Assembly (NCBI RefSeq): GCF_031455295.1 | Contig: NZ_JAVDSL010000001.1 | Location: 1,426,001-1,490,000, forward strand | Length of the DNA stretch: 64,000 bases | Origin: Leifsonia sp. 1010 | Lineage (GTDB): Bacteria; Actinomycetota; Actinomycetes; Actinomycetales; Microbacteriaceae | Reading direction: 5' to 3' | Shown: positions 17,168 to 26,583 of the stretch, piece after piece | Layout of the letters: each line of letters begins with the position of its first letter | How positions within the stretch are numbered: position 1 is the stretch's first letter | Position numbers and translations under genes: made by a program | Notes under the pieces: model-generated | What the model saw: only the letters and a program-made list of their open reading frames with translations | What the model was told of the DNA's origin: nothing | The model's database searches: none

Positions 17168-18114
17168 GCGAGGTCCTTCTCACGGCGTCCGAAGAAGCGG
17201 AACTGGATGAGGCTGAGGATGAGCGTCGCGGCCAGCAGCACGTAGGAGAGCGCGGTCGCGAGCCCGAGGTCGAGCTTCTTGAAGCCCTCCTGGTAGATCT
17301 CCATGACGACGGTCTGGGTCGAACGGTACGGACCGCCGCCCGTCATGACGTAGATCTGGTCGAAGGCCTGGAGGGCGGCGATCATCGCGAACACGACGAC
17401 GAACGCGAGGGTGTTGCTGAGCTGGGGCAGGGTGATGCTGATGAAGCGTCGCCAGGCTCCCGCGCCGTCGATCTTGGCCGCCTCGTACAGCGACTCGGGG
17501 ATCTCCTGCAGGCCGGCGATGAAGATCACCATGTAGAAGCCGAAGCTCTTCCAGATGGCGACGAGCACGACGGTCGGCATGGCGAGCGCCGGATCCTGCA
17601 GCACGTTTCCGAGCTGGATGCCGATGCTGCGCAGCCAGTAGTTGAGCAGGCCGACCTGCGGGTCGAGCAGGTACGTCCAGGCGAAGGCGGCGACGGCGAG
17701 CGAGACGATGAACGGCAGGAACAGTGCGGTGCGGAAGAAGCCTCGGCCGAGCAGTCGACGGTTGGTGAGGAGGAGCGCGAGCAGCAGGGCGGCGATCAGC
17801 GCCGTCGGGGTGAAGAGCACCGTGTAGAGGGCCGTGTTGCCGAGGGTGGCGAGGACGCGCGGGTCGGTGAAGACCTGGACGTAGTTGTCGAAGCCCACCC
17901 ACTCCTCGAGCCCGAAGCCGCTCGCGTTCGTGAACGAGAGGCGCAGGGCCGACAGCATCGGCCACCCCACGAAGGCGATGAGGATGACCACGGCCGGGAG
18001 CATGAAGAGCAGGGCCATCGGTCCGCGACGGCCTGCCGAACGGGGCCGGCCGCCGAGCGGGGCGGGCGGACGGTACGGCCGTCGGCCCGTGCGGGAGCGG
18101 GTGAGTGTGGTCAT
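17164..18114 (-). CDS. Carbohydrate ABC transporter permease (MalF type)
   Basis: 316 residues, about six TM segments after a basic N-terminus, with the EAA loop in EAAKIDGAGAWRRFISITLPQL. It pairs with the MalG-type permease to form the membrane channel. The ATG at 18114 has only a weak RBS. The upstream gap to the SBP stop is 56 bp and the downstream junction is a 4-nt overlap, consistent with one operon. Confidence 0.9.
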   Translation of the reverse strand: MTTLTRSRTGRRPYRPPAPLGGRPRSAGRRGPMALLFMLPAVVILIAFVGWPMLSALRLSFTNASGFGLEEWVGFDNYVQVFTDPRVLATLGNTALYTVLFTPTALIAALLLALLLTNRRLLGRGFFRTALFLPFIVSLAVAAFAWTYLLDPQVGLLNYWLRSIGIQLGNVLQDPALAMPTVVLVAIWKSFGFYMVIFIAGLQEIPESLYEAAKIDGAGAWRRFISITLPQLSNTLAFVVVFAMIAALQAFDQIYVMTGGGPYRSTQTVVMEIYQEGFKKLDLGLATALSYVLLAATLILSLIQFRFFGRREKDLA

Positions 18115-18170
18115 GATCGCTTTCGAAGGAGGGCGGTGGACCGCCGGGGTGCGGCGGTCCACCGGGTGGA

Positions 18171-19430
18171 TCACTTGCCGAGTGCCTGCTGCACCTGGGT
18201 GGATGCGGACTTCAGCAGCGCGGAGGGGTCGCCGCCGGCGAGGGCCTTCTGCGTCGCTTCGTCGACCGCCGAGAGCACGTCGGTGCTGTTCGCGACGCCG
18301 GGGAGCAGCGGGCGCGCATCCCCGACGAGGTCGGTGAGCGAGGCCACGACCGGGTTCGACGAGACGTCGGACGAGGGGATGTCGGTGCGCAGGGGCGGCC
18401 AGCCGGAGCCGAGCGACCACTTCGTGGCGACCTTCTTGGTGAAGAAGTAGGCGAAGAACTTCTCTGCCGCGGCCTTCTTGGCAGCATCGGCCTGCGCGGT
18501 CACCGCGGCCGAGATACCGATCGCGGAGGCTGCAGCGCCCTTCGGCCCGGCGGGGATGCCGGCGATGCCGTAGTCGATCTTGTTCTCGGTGGCGACGCCC
18601 GCCATCCACGGTCCGCCGATCTCCATCGCGGCCTTGCCGGAGGAGAACAGCTTGTCGGAGGCGACGCCGTCGAGCCCGGTCGGCGAGATCTTGTCGGCGG
18701 TGACGGCCTTCGCCCAGTACGACAGGGTCTCGGCGTTCTCGGAGGAGTCGAGGACCGACTTCGAGCCGTCGACGATCTTCCCGCCGTTGCCGTAGAACAG
18801 GCTCGCCCAGACGCCGTTGCCGACGGTGGCGTGGTCGGGGAGCGCGAGGCCGTACTGCTCGGGCGTGCCGTCGCCGTTCTCGTCGACGGTGAGCTTCTTG
18901 GCGTCGGCCACCCACTCGTCCCAGGTCTTCGGGAACTCGGTGATGCCGGCCTTCTCGAACAGCGCCTTGTTGTAGATGACCGAGAGCGGGACGAAGCCGG
19001 TGGGGATGCCGTAGTAGGAGTCGTCGACCTTCTCCATCTCGACCGCTGCTGGCCGCAGAGAAGCGCTCTTCGTCGCACTGCTGTCGTAGAAGTCGTCGAG
19101 CTTGGCGAAGGCGCCCTTCGACGCGTACACCGGGAGGGTCTCGGCCGGCATCGCGACGATGTCCGGCCCCTTCTTGGCGGAGAGAGCCGGGAGAAGGGTG
19201 TCGCCGATGACCGCCCACGTCTTCGTTGTGGTCTTGATCGTGATCTTGTCCTGCGACTTGTTGAAGTCGTCGACGATCGCGTCGAGCACCTTGCCGTCTG
19301 CCTCGGTGTAACCGTGCCAGAAGGTGAGGGTGACGGGGCCGGAGTCACCGGAGCCGGGGGAGGTGGAGCAGCCGGCCAGCGCGAGAGAAGCGCCGGCCGC
19401 GACGGCCAGCGTCGCAAGCAGTTTCTTCAT
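18171..19430 (-). CDS. ABC transporter extracellular sugar-binding lipoprotein
   Basis: A 419-residue solute-binding protein (CUT1 class). The signal peptide ends at the lipobox LAGC with Cys21 as the lipidated residue. The mature part has the SBP_bac fold motifs [26 protein letters not shown] and a Trp-rich ligand region. GAGG lies 6 nt before the ATG at 19430. It is the first gene of the arabinan operon, and the palindromic LacI-type operator at 19477-19504 sits in its promoter. Confidence 0.92.
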   Translation of the reverse strand: MKKLLATLAVAAGASLALAGCSTSPGSGDSGPVTLTFWHGYTEADGKVLDAIVDDFNKSQDKITIKTTTKTWAVIGDTLLPALSAKKGPDIVAMPAETLPVYASKGAFAKLDDFYDSSATKSASLRPAAVEMEKVDDSYYGIPTGFVPLSVIYNKALFEKAGITEFPKTWDEWVADAKKLTVDENGDGTPEQYGLALPDHATVGNGVWASLFYGNGGKIVDGSKSVLDSSENAETLSYWAKAVTADKISPTGLDGVASDKLFSSGKAAMEIGGPWMAGVATENKIDYGIAGIPAGPKGAAASAIGISAAVTAQADAAKKAAAEKFFAYFFTKKVATKWSLGSGWPPLRTDIPSSDVSSNPVVASLTDLVGDARPLLPGVANSTDVLSAVDEATQKALAGGDPSALLKSASTQVQQALGK

Positions 19431-19476
19431 TGAATGCCTCTCATGGGACCGACCGCTCATCGTCGATCGGATCGGG

Positions 19477-19504
19477 TTTACAACGATGTAATCAACGTTG
19501 TAAA
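19477..19504 (-). promoter_or_regulatory. LacI-type operator overlapping the arabinan operon promoter
   Basis: TTTACAACG (19477-19485) and CGTTGTAAA (19496-19504) are perfect inverted arms around 10 bp. Read on the minus strand, TTTACA, 17 bp, then GTAAAC can serve as -35/-10 for the SBP gene, so a bound repressor would block the promoter. This operator differs from the one linked to the two LacI genes at 43-45 kb, and no LacI gene is adjacent. Confidence 0.65.
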
Positions 19505-19615
19505 TGGGAGTATAGGCAGGCGGCGGAGCGGGCGTCAAGCCGAAAGTCGCTCACCCCCCGTTCGGCCGGAACCGGCACGACGCCCCGATCTGTGCCAGAC
19601 TCCGCGGCAAGGGGT

Positions 19616-20893
19616 ATGGAAGGCGAATCTCGTCGTATGCCAGGACCCCTCATTCGGGCGGGGGCCTTCGTGGCCGATTCGACATCCATTTCTTCTTCAC
19701 CTTCTTTCGGCGCGCGCATCGGCGCGGGCGCGATCGCTGCGGCTCTTCTCGCGCTGCTCGGCCTGGGCTTCGGCCCGGCTGCGGCGCACGCGGACACCAC
19801 TCTCGACGGACCGGTGGACATCGGAACCGCCGCGCCCTTCGGCGTACTCGGGGCGAGCGAGGTGACGAACACCGGGCCGACCGTCGTCGACGGCGATGTC
19901 GGCGTTTCTCCCGGCTCGTCGATCACCGGGTTCGGCGGCGCTCCGGACGGCGCGCTCACCGGAACCCTGCACCAGACCGACGCCGTCGCCGCTCAGGCGC
20001 AGAGCGACGTGACGACGGCCTTCAACACCGCCGGCGGCCTCACTCCGACGACCTCCGGCATCGGCGAGCTCAACGGGCTGTCGTTGACGCCCGGCGTCTA
20101 CTCGGGTGGCGCGCTGTCGCTCGCGGACAACGGAGCGCTGACCCTCGCCGGCAGTGCGACCTCGGTCTGGGTGTTCCAGGCGGCGAGCACGCTCACCATC
20201 GGATCGGCGACGCACATCACGATGACCGGCGGCGCGACCGCCTGCAACGTCTTCTGGAGGGTCGGGTCGTCGGCGACGCTGGGCACGGCCGCGCAGTTCA
20301 TCGGGACCGTGCTGGCCGACCAGTCCATCACCGCGACGACCGGTGCGACGATCGAGGGCCGGCTGCTGGCGAGCAACGCGGCGGTCACCCTCGACACCAA
20401 CACGGTGACGGCCCCGACGGGATGCCCGCCGCCGGGCACCCCCGTCACGACCTCGAGCCCGTCCATCACCTCCGGAACGCCGACCGCCCCGGTCGCCGGG
20501 ACGCCGTACGCGTTCACGGTGACCGCCTCCGGTGCCCCGTCGCCGACGTTCACCGTGACCGCCGGGGCCCTCCCGGCCGGTCTCACCCTGAACGGCACCA
20601 CCGGAGTCATCTCCGGCACGCCGACCACGCCCGGTTGGTCGGCCGTGACCATCACCGCGTCCAATGGGCAGGGCCCCGACGCGTCTGCGACCTACACCTT
20701 CGTGACAGCGCCGGCGGCAGTGCTCGCCGGGGCGGAGGGGGTGCTGCCGACCGGCCCGGAAGGCGCGACCGCATCGCTCGCAGACAGTGGGAGCGACCTC
20801 GTCCTTCCGTTCGCGGCGGCTCTCGCGCTGGTCGTCCTGGGGTTCGTGGCGCGTCGGTTCGCGGTGTCCCGCTCGGTGCGCGGCCGGCTCTAA
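19616..20893 (+). CDS. DUF3494 ice-binding-like surface protein with Ig-like domain and membrane anchor
   Basis: Up to 425 residues. A hydrophobic signal segment ends at AAAHA. It is followed by an ice-binding-like DUF3494 beta-solenoid ([26 protein letters not shown] through [21 protein letters not shown] and [23 protein letters not shown]). Then comes a putative Ig-like domain ([20 protein letters not shown]... SGTPTTPG), a linker and a C-terminal TM segment with basic tail. The start is uncertain: ATG 19616, ATG 19637 and GTG 19670 are in frame, and 19670 gives the most normal signal peptide. Many DUF3494 proteins bind ice and others are adhesins, so function is open. Confidence 0.82.
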   Translation: MEGESRRMPGPLIRAGAFVADSTSISSSPSFGARIGAGAIAAALLALLGLGFGPAAAHADTTLDGPVDIGTAAPFGVLGASEVTNTGPTVVDGDVGVSPGSSITGFGGAPDGALTGTLHQTDAVAAQAQSDVTTAFNTAGGLTPTTSGIGELNGLSLTPGVYSGGALSLADNGALTLAGSATSVWVFQAASTLTIGSATHITMTGGATACNVFWRVGSSATLGTAAQFIGTVLADQSITATTGATIEGRLLASNAAVTLDTNTVTAPTGCPPPGTPVTTSSPSITSGTPTAPVAGTPYAFTVTASGAPSPTFTVTAGALPAGLTLNGTTGVISGTPTTPGWSAVTITASNGQGPDASATYTFVTAPAAVLAGAEGVLPTGPEGATASLADSGSDLVLPFAAALALVVLGFVARRFAVSRSVRGRL

Positions 20894-21558
20894 GCGGGCA
20901 CGTTCGGGCTGTACGGCACGTGAAGTGTGTCGGCGAAGCGCGTGAACAGCGAGGCGTCGCCCTCCAGTTGCACCGCGCCGGTCGCGATCGCGGTGTCCGC
21001 ATCCAGCTCTCCCGCGAGGAGGTCGCGGATCTGCGGTCCGGCCGTGATGATGAGGTCCGGCGCCTCGGCCGCGCCGGGGCCCACGGTGATGACGCCGTCG
21101 CGCATGATGAGGTGCGTCACCACGTCGCCGACGCGGACGGTGTAGGCCGTGTCCCACTCCTTCGGGACGACGCCGTCGCCCGCGGCGACCTTCAGTGCAG
21201 CGGCGATGGATGCGGTCGTCACGATCTCGCCTTCGCGCGGGGTCCGCATCCCGCCGGCGCCCCAACGCGACAGCGCATCCATCGCCGGGCCGAGCTCCTC
21301 GCCCCGCGGTGTGAGCCGGTAGGCGACCGCCCGCTCACCGCCCGACGGGGCCATCCGCTCGACGATGCCCTCCTCCTCGAGCTCTTTCAGCCGGGAGGCG
21401 AGGGTGTTCGTGGGGATGCCGGGAAGGCCGGAGACGAGGTCGGAGTAGCGCTGCGGGCCGACGCTCAGATCGCGGAGGATCAGCAGGGTCCACCGCTGCC
21501 CGACGATCTCGGCTGCGCGTGCGAGACCGCAGAACTGCCCGTAGTGCTGGTTCGTCAT
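20890..21558 (-). CDS. HxlR-family regulator with C-terminal SCP2-like domain
   Basis: 222 residues. The N-terminal winged helix ([32 protein letters not shown]) is HxlR type with Cys near residue 10. The C-terminal half (about 120-222) resembles a sterol-carrier-like ligand pocket, seen in longer actinobacterial HxlR proteins. The start MTNQHYGQF at 21558 is preferred over an upstream extension. It is divergent from the MDR pump at 21637 across an AT-rich 78-bp spacer and probably regulates it. It converges with the DUF3494 gene, stops overlapping by 4 nt. Confidence 0.85.
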   Translation of the reverse strand: MTNQHYGQFCGLARAAEIVGQRWTLLILRDLSVGPQRYSDLVSGLPGIPTNTLASRLKELEEEGIVERMAPSGGERAVAYRLTPRGEELGPAMDALSRWGAGGMRTPREGEIVTTASIAAALKVAAGDGVVPKEWDTAYTVRVGDVVTHLIMRDGVITVGPGAAEAPDLIITAGPQIRDLLAGELDADTAIATGAVQLEGDASLFTRFADTLHVPYSPNVPA

Positions 21559-21636
21559 GAATCTCACTGTAGCACTTGACTTCATTATTTGCAGTGTGCT
21601 TTATTTTTTGAAGTACATCCGATGAAGGAGAACGCC

Positions 21637-23133
21637 ATGACCGACACCATCGACCGCGCAGAGCTCGCCAGTGAGCCGATCCCGGTCGCCACCGCGGCAC
21701 GCAACCGCACCGCGCTCGCCCTGCTCCTCGCCGCCGTCTTCGTCGTGTTCCTCAACGAGACGATGATGGGTGTCGCGCTCCCGCGCATCCAGGAGTCCCT
21801 CCATATCGACGCAACCCAGGGCCAGTGGCTCACGACGGCGTTCGCGCTGACGATGGCCGTCGTCATCCCCGTCACGGGCTGGCTGATGCAGCGGCTCAAC
21901 ACGCGGCCCGTCTTCATCGTCGCGATGTCGAGCTTCGTGATCGGAACCCTCATCGCGGCCCTGTCGCCGGTGTTCGAGACGCTCGTCGTCGGCCGGGTCG
22001 TCCAGGCCGTCGGCACCGCGATCATGATGCCGCTCATGATGACCACGGTGATGACGATCGTCGCGGAGGAGCAGCGCGGCCGGGTCATGGGACGCGTCTC
22101 GATCGTGATGTCCGTCGCACCCGCGATCGGTCCCATCGTGTCGGGCGCGCTCATCCAGGTGCTCCCGTGGCAGGGACTGTTCTGGGTGATGCTGCCGATC
22201 GGTCTCGTCATGGTCGCCATCGGTGCGCGTCGGGTCCCGAATGTGTCGGAGACGCGGAAGGTGCGACTGGACTCGCCCTCGGTCATCCTCTCGGCGCTGG
22301 CCTTCTCGGCGCTCGTGTTCGGCCTCAGCCAGATCGGCGCCGCGGCGGTCGGCTCGGCGGCGGTCCAGCCGTGGATCCCCATCGTCGTCGGCCTGATCAC
22401 GCTGGCGTTCTTCGTCTGGCGGCAGCTGGTGCTGCAGCGCACGGACTCGGCGCTGCTCGACCTGCGCACCTTCCTCTCCCGCGACTTCGCGGTGTCGGTG
22501 TCGATGATGACCGCCGCCATGGTGTCCCTCTTCGGCGCCTTCATCGTGCTGCCCCAGTTCGCGCGCTACACCCTGGGTCTCGAGCCGCTCTGGGTCGGCG
22601 CGATCCTGCTCCCCGGCGGCCTGCTGATGGGGCTGGCCGGTCCGACGGTCGGCCGGCTGTACGACCGGTTCGGGCCGCGGCCGCTCGTGATCCCCGGGTC
22701 GATCGGACTCGCCGTCGCCCTCTGGACGCTGGCGCTCGGTCTCGGCGAAGGGTCGTCGTGGGTCGTGCTGCTCGGCGCGCACATCGTCCTGATGCTGTCC
22801 CTGGCGTTCCTCTTCACGCCGGCGTTCAGCTCGTCGCTGGGCTCGCTCCCGCCGCGGCTGTACTCGCACGGCAGCGCCACCATCGCCACGCTGCAGCAGG
22901 TCGCCGGCGCCGCGGGAACGGCCATCTTCGTGGCCCTGTACGCGACCGGCGTCGCCTCGACCGGAGGCGCCGACCCGGACCTGCCGACGGCCGCGGCCGC
23001 TGCTCAGGGCTCGCACCTCGCGTTCCTCGCCGGCGGCATCCTGTCGCTCGGGGTCATCGTCCTGGCGCTCTTCGTCCGGAAGCCCGCCGCGGGCGCCGAG
23101 TCGGTGCCGGAGCTGGAGGTCGCGGAGGCCTAA
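21637..23133 (+). CDS. DHA2-family MFS multidrug transporter
   Basis: 498 residues with about 14 predicted TM segments, the DHA2 (drug:H+ antiporter-2) topology. Motif A-like GRVMGRVSIVMSVAPAIGPIVSG is visible, as is the first-helix LNETMMGVALPRI. The ATG at 21637 follows GGAGAACGCC; an ATG at 21622 is also in frame. It probably exports hydrophobic drugs or toxic metabolites and is controlled by the divergent HxlR protein. The 3' end overlaps the convergent SRPBCC gene by 4 nt. Confidence 0.9.
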   Translation: MTDTIDRAELASEPIPVATAARNRTALALLLAAVFVVFLNETMMGVALPRIQESLHIDATQGQWLTTAFALTMAVVIPVTGWLMQRLNTRPVFIVAMSSFVIGTLIAALSPVFETLVVGRVVQAVGTAIMMPLMMTTVMTIVAEEQRGRVMGRVSIVMSVAPAIGPIVSGALIQVLPWQGLFWVMLPIGLVMVAIGARRVPNVSETRKVRLDSPSVILSALAFSALVFGLSQIGAAAVGSAAVQPWIPIVVGLITLAFFVWRQLVLQRTDSALLDLRTFLSRDFAVSVSMMTAAMVSLFGAFIVLPQFARYTLGLEPLWVGAILLPGGLLMGLAGPTVGRLYDRFGPRPLVIPGSIGLAVALWTLALGLGEGSSWVVLLGAHIVLMLSLAFLFTPAFSSSLGSLPPRLYSHGSATIATLQQVAGAAGTAIFVALYATGVASTGGADPDLPTAAAAAQGSHLAFLAGGILSLGVIVLALFVRKPAAGAESVPELEVAEA

Positions 23134-23603
23134 CCGGCGGTGCGTTCGAGATAGGCACCCAGGGCGTCGAGCAGGCCCCGGGTGCCGCTCTCGCGTCCGG
23201 GGCCGTCGGCCCAGAACTGGTCGAAGAAGACGCCGTGCTCCACATGGGTGAAGCGGGTGCCCTGCTCGGTCGGCTCGAACTCCAGCGAGGCGACGGACGT
23301 CGACATGTGGTCCCCGTCGATCCACATGTCGTAGGTGGTGACGATGCGGACGTGCTCGACGATGTCGGTGTACGTCGCTTCGTACCGCGACACAGGGCCG
23401 TGGTGGAACTTCCCCTCGGCGACGTCCCTCCCGCCGACGCGGAAGTCGAAGGACCACTCGCGCGGCTCCATGGCATCGCCGGCTCCCCACCAGCTCAGCT
23501 TCTGCTGCTCGTCGGCGAAGGCGTCCCAGACGCGCTCGGGCGGGGCGGGATAGTCGCGGGTGAGGGTGAATCCGGCGCGGGCGAGGCGGCGTTCGATCGT
23601 CAT
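23130..23603 (-). CDS. SRPBCC/AHSA1-like domain protein
   Basis: 157 residues of the START-like helix-grip fold: FTLTRDYPAPPERVWDAFAD opens the strand, then WWGAGDAMEPREWSFDFRVGG and FTHVEHGVFF, with a C-terminal long helix. Family members bind hydrophobic ligands or act as small enzymes; the function here is unknown. It is the last gene of an ArsR/RibD-C/SRPBCC operon, a recurrent grouping in actinobacteria. Confidence 0.85.
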   Translation of the reverse strand: MTIERRLARAGFTLTRDYPAPPERVWDAFADEQQKLSWWGAGDAMEPREWSFDFRVGGRDVAEGKFHHGPVSRYEATYTDIVEHVRIVTTYDMWIDGDHMSTSVASLEFEPTEQGTRFTHVEHGVFFDQFWADGPGRESGTRGLLDALGAYLERTAG

Positions 23604-23612
23604 GGCAGCGTC

Positions 23613-24257
23613 CTAGCGGGTGAGGGTGACGTGGATGGTGCCGCTCTCGGCGACCTCTGTGGTCACGGTGTGCGTCCGGTCCATGCCGGTCAGGTCGTCG
23701 AACAGCCGATTGCCGCGGCCCAGGAAGATCGGCGTGATCATGAGGTGGAGGTCGTCCACCAGTCCGGCCCGCAGGAAGGCGCGGGCCGTGCGGTACCCGC
23801 CGCCCACCCGGACATCCTGTCCGCCCGCGGCCTCGGTCGCCTCGGCGAGCACCTCCTCCGGAGAGGCGTTCCGGAAGTGGAAGGTCGTGCCGCCGTCCAT
23901 CTCGATCGCGGGGCGGGGCGCGGTGCTGGTGAGTACGAAGACCGGGGTGCCGAAGGGCGGCCTGTCGCCCCACCATCCCTTCCACTCCGGGTCGTCGGGG
24001 AACGAGTGGAGGCCGAACATCCCGGCGCCCAGGATCTCGGCGCCGACGCCCTCGAAGAACTCGCGGCCGACCCGGTCGTCGACGCCGGTGGTGCCGGCCC
24101 CGCTCGTGTCGCCGAAGATGCGCTCGCGGAACGTCCGGGTTGATGCCCAGGCGGCCGTGAGGCGGCCCCAGTCCTCGCCCATCGGGTTGTCGGGAGACGC
24201 GTCGGACGGCGTGTAGCCGTCGAGCGAGGCGAAGAGGTTCATGCGGACGCGGGTCAT
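23613..24257 (-). CDS. RibD C-terminal/dihydrofolate reductase-like protein
   Basis: 214 residues with the RibD_C reductase pattern: RMNLFASLDGYTPS at the N-terminus, LGAGMFGLHSF, DVRVGGGYRTARAFLRAGLVDDLHLMITPIFLGRGNRLFDDL. These proteins use NADPH, but standalone versions have mostly unknown substrates. It lies 1 nt after the ArsR stop and 9 nt before the SRPBCC gene, so it is in the ArsR-controlled operon. Confidence 0.87.
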   Translation of the reverse strand: MTRVRMNLFASLDGYTPSDASPDNPMGEDWGRLTAAWASTRTFRERIFGDTSGAGTTGVDDRVGREFFEGVGAEILGAGMFGLHSFPDDPEWKGWWGDRPPFGTPVFVLTSTAPRPAIEMDGGTTFHFRNASPEEVLAEATEAAGGQDVRVGGGYRTARAFLRAGLVDDLHLMITPIFLGRGNRLFDDLTGMDRTHTVTTEVAESGTIHVTLTR

Positions 24258-24258
24258 G

Positions 24259-24606
24259 TCAGGTGTCCTTCGGGGTAGGCGCCGAGGCGCGGGCGAGGTG
24301 GATGCCGAGGCGGTCGGCCTGGTGCTCGGCGGGCGTGCGCTGCTCGCCGAGCCAGAGGTGCAGGATGTCGAGAGCGCCCGGCCGCAGGCTCACGGTGCGC
24401 ACGCGCCCGTGCTTCTCGGAGGTGACCACTCCGGCGTTCTCGAGCACGTTCAGGTGCTGCATGAACGACGGCAGCGCCATCGGGAACGGTTCGGCGAGCT
24501 CGCTCACCACCGCCGGTGACGCCGCCAGCCGCTCCACGACGGCTCGCCGCGTGGGGTCCGCGAGAGCGCGGAGCACGGCGTCGAGCTCGTCGTGATACTT
24601 AGGCAC
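24259..24606 (-). CDS. ArsR-family transcriptional regulator
   Basis: 115 residues from a GTG at 24606. The winged helix includes LRALADPTRRAVVERLAASPAVVSELAEPFPMALPSFMQHLNVLENAGVVTSEKHGRVRTVSL. No metal-binding CxC is present, so it belongs to the non-metal ArsR group usually paired with SRPBCC proteins. The start codon lies inside a 20-bp palindrome, implying tight autoregulation and probably a leaderless transcript. It heads the three-gene operon. Confidence 0.87.
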   Translation of the reverse strand: MPKYHDELDAVLRALADPTRRAVVERLAASPAVVSELAEPFPMALPSFMQHLNVLENAGVVTSEKHGRVRTVSLRPGALDILHLWLGEQRTPAEHQADRLGIHLARASAPTPKDT

Positions 24607-24616
24607 ATGCCTAAGT
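24597..24616 (-). promoter_or_regulatory. ArsR operator overlapping its own start codon
   Basis: ACTTAGGCACATGCCTAAGT has 9-bp perfect inverted arms around CA. The ArsR GTG (24606-24604 on the minus strand) lies in its centre. A repressor bound here would block both initiation of transcription and access to the start. Confidence 0.7.
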
Positions 24617-24649
24617 GTGGCGGTGACGGCCGCGTTCGTCAACCCGTGG

Positions 24650-25396
24650 TCAGGGTTTGGCGCCGTTGCTGAACGAACCGTGCAGGGTGGTGTCGGCGAA
24701 CACCGTGGTGTCGATAACCGAGCGGACCGCATCCAGCGTCGCCGGGTCCGCGCCGTCGACGAGCACCGTCAGCGAGCCGTACTCGACGCGCATGGTGTAC
24801 GGGATGGACGCCTCCAGCGAGGTGACGTGCGGCGTCGCCGCCAGGCGCGCGAGGCCCTCAGCGACGTCCGTGGAGGTCTCGATCGGGATGGTCTGGTCGA
24901 AGGTCCGGCTGTAGTGGACCATCGTCTCGATGTGCCCCGGCCCGGCCGGCACCGTCAGGGAGAGGCTCACACCAGTCCACGCCAGGTGCTGCGCCATCGT
25001 CGTCGGCACCGCCGCGGCCTGGGCGGGTGTGGCCTCCGCCTTCATCACGACGTCGACCCGGCTCGAGAAGTGGTTGGAGACGACCCGGCAGTCCGGACGG
25101 TCCGGATCGTCCGAGGCGGTTCGTGAGTTCGACGTGGTCTCGCGCACCGTATCGACGCCCGCGAGCTTTCGGACGGCCGTCACGGCGTCCCGGATCTCTC
25201 CGGCGACCTGCGGATCGAGCGTCGGAGCCGGCGTCGGGGACGGATCCGGCTCGGCGCCGCGGGGAAGGCAGGGCTCCTCGGGCGCAACGGAGTCCCGACC
25301 GGTCGCATCCCGCGCCAGCCCCTCGATCATCGAGCACCCGGACAGGAGGGCGGCGGCGCAGACGATGGCCAGGACGGTGGCGGCGCGGCGAAGCAT
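24650..25396 (-). CDS. Predicted lipoprotein of unknown function
   Basis: 248 residues. The signal peptide MLRRAATVLAIVCAAALLSGC ends in lipobox LSGC. A Pro-rich linker (about 45-62) leads to a globular domain with no family I recognise; two similar halves (DAVTAVRKLAGVDTVRET... and AEGLARLAATPHVTSLEASI...) suggest a duplicated alpha/beta unit. It is downstream of the epoxide hydrolase on the same strand with 35 bp between. Confidence 0.75.
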   Translation of the reverse strand: MLRRAATVLAIVCAAALLSGCSMIEGLARDATGRDSVAPEEPCLPRGAEPDPSPTPAPTLDPQVAGEIRDAVTAVRKLAGVDTVRETTSNSRTASDDPDRPDCRVVSNHFSSRVDVVMKAEATPAQAAAVPTTMAQHLAWTGVSLSLTVPAGPGHIETMVHYSRTFDQTIPIETSTDVAEGLARLAATPHVTSLEASIPYTMRVEYGSLTVLVDGADPATLDAVRSVIDTTVFADTTLHGSFSNGAKP

Positions 25397-25431
25397 AGGC
25401 TTGAGGCTAATGCGGTGGCCCGCCGCGGGCG

Positions 25432-26532
25432 TCAGCCTCCGGGATGAGCTCGGCTGAGTGCCCGGCGCACCCCCTCGACGTAGTCGGTCGGCTGCTCCCA
25501 GGCGGCGAAGTGACCGCCGTGCGGGAACTCCAGCCAGTCGACGATGGAGAAGAACCGCTCGACGAACTGCCGCGGGGCGTTGACGAGGTCGCGCGGGAAC
25601 ACCGTCATGACCGTCGGGATCTCGATCCGCGGCCAGTTCTTCGGTGCCGCAGCCGCGTACGGAGTGAAAGACGTGCCGATCGCGCCGGTGTACCAGTACG
25701 CAGAGATCCAGGTCAAAGCCTCGTCGGGGGTGAACGCCCGGCGGAGGTCGCCGTCGGAGTCCGTCCAGTCGATGAGTTTCTCCAGAATCCACGCGGCCAT
25801 CCCCGCCGGGGAGTCGCCGAGCCCCACCGCGAGGGTGCGCGGGCGGGTGGACTGCTCGTGCATGTACCCGCCCTCGCGCTGCTGCCAGTCGCGGCCCCGC
25901 TCCACGTAAGCGCGCTCCGTCTCGTCGAGGTCGTCGGGGAGCCCGACCAGGAAGTGGTACTGCGACAGGTCGGTCAGATGCAGGGCGCTGACGTGCGAGC
26001 CGTGGCGGCCGGCGATGGCCTCCCCGACATCGCATCCCACGTCGCCCGCCGAGATCACGTACCGGTCGAACCCGAACTCGGTCATGGCGGCGGCGACGGC
26101 GTCCGCCATCTCGACCGACGACATCCCGCCGCCCTCCACGGGTGCGGCGAACGGGTACCCGGGCAGAGCGGGGAGGACGAGCGTCACATCGTCGAGCAGG
26201 GGCAGGATGCGCTCGAACCGCAGCACCGAGTCCGGCCAGCCGTGCAGGAGGAGGACGACGGGCGCATCCTCGCGGTCGGCCGGGCGGACGATCGCGCGGA
26301 TGGGCACGGCGGTGTCCTCGGTCTGCACCCACGGCCACGAGGCGACTCGCCGCTCGTGCTCGCGCCAGTCGTAGTCGTCCGCCCAGTACCGCAACAGGTC
26401 GCTGAGTACCTCGGGGTCGACGCCTCCGAGGCCGTCGCGCTGCGCCAGGGGCACCCTCCGGAACCGCTCGAGGCGCGAACGCAGGTCGGCGACCGCCTCC
26501 TCCGGTACCGGCTCGAGCACGTGACGCTTCAT
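25432..26532 (-). CDS. Epoxide hydrolase-like alpha/beta hydrolase
   Basis: 366 residues with the microsomal-type epoxide hydrolase layout: an N-terminal EHN segment (LRSRLERFRRVPLAQRDG... LLRYWADDYDWREHERRVASWPWV), then the hydrolase core with HGWPDS (oxyanion), Asp nucleophile in SAGDVGCDVG and His in HGGHFAAWEQP. Tyr residues in the lid (YWYTG) could activate the epoxide. Family length is normal. It probably detoxifies epoxides in the cytosol; juvenile-hormone-type hydrolases are only distant relatives. Confidence 0.87.
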   Translation of the reverse strand: MKRHVLEPVPEEAVADLRSRLERFRRVPLAQRDGLGGVDPEVLSDLLRYWADDYDWREHERRVASWPWVQTEDTAVPIRAIVRPADREDAPVVLLLHGWPDSVLRFERILPLLDDVTLVLPALPGYPFAAPVEGGGMSSVEMADAVAAAMTEFGFDRYVISAGDVGCDVGEAIAGRHGSHVSALHLTDLSQYHFLVGLPDDLDETERAYVERGRDWQQREGGYMHEQSTRPRTLAVGLGDSPAGMAAWILEKLIDWTDSDGDLRRAFTPDEALTWISAYWYTGAIGTSFTPYAAAAPKNWPRIEIPTVMTVFPRDLVNAPRQFVERFFSIVDWLEFPHGGHFAAWEQPTDYVEGVRRALSRAHPGG

Positions 26533-26583
26533 CTCTCCTCCTCCGCAGCCGCGCTGCGCGTCGTCGCTTTCACGCCGGTGCCC

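Noticed and set aside
21825-24143. 772-codon plus-strand frame across the MFS, SRPBCC and RibD-C genes
   Set aside because: It spans several recognised genes in other frames and its composition is that of a shadow.
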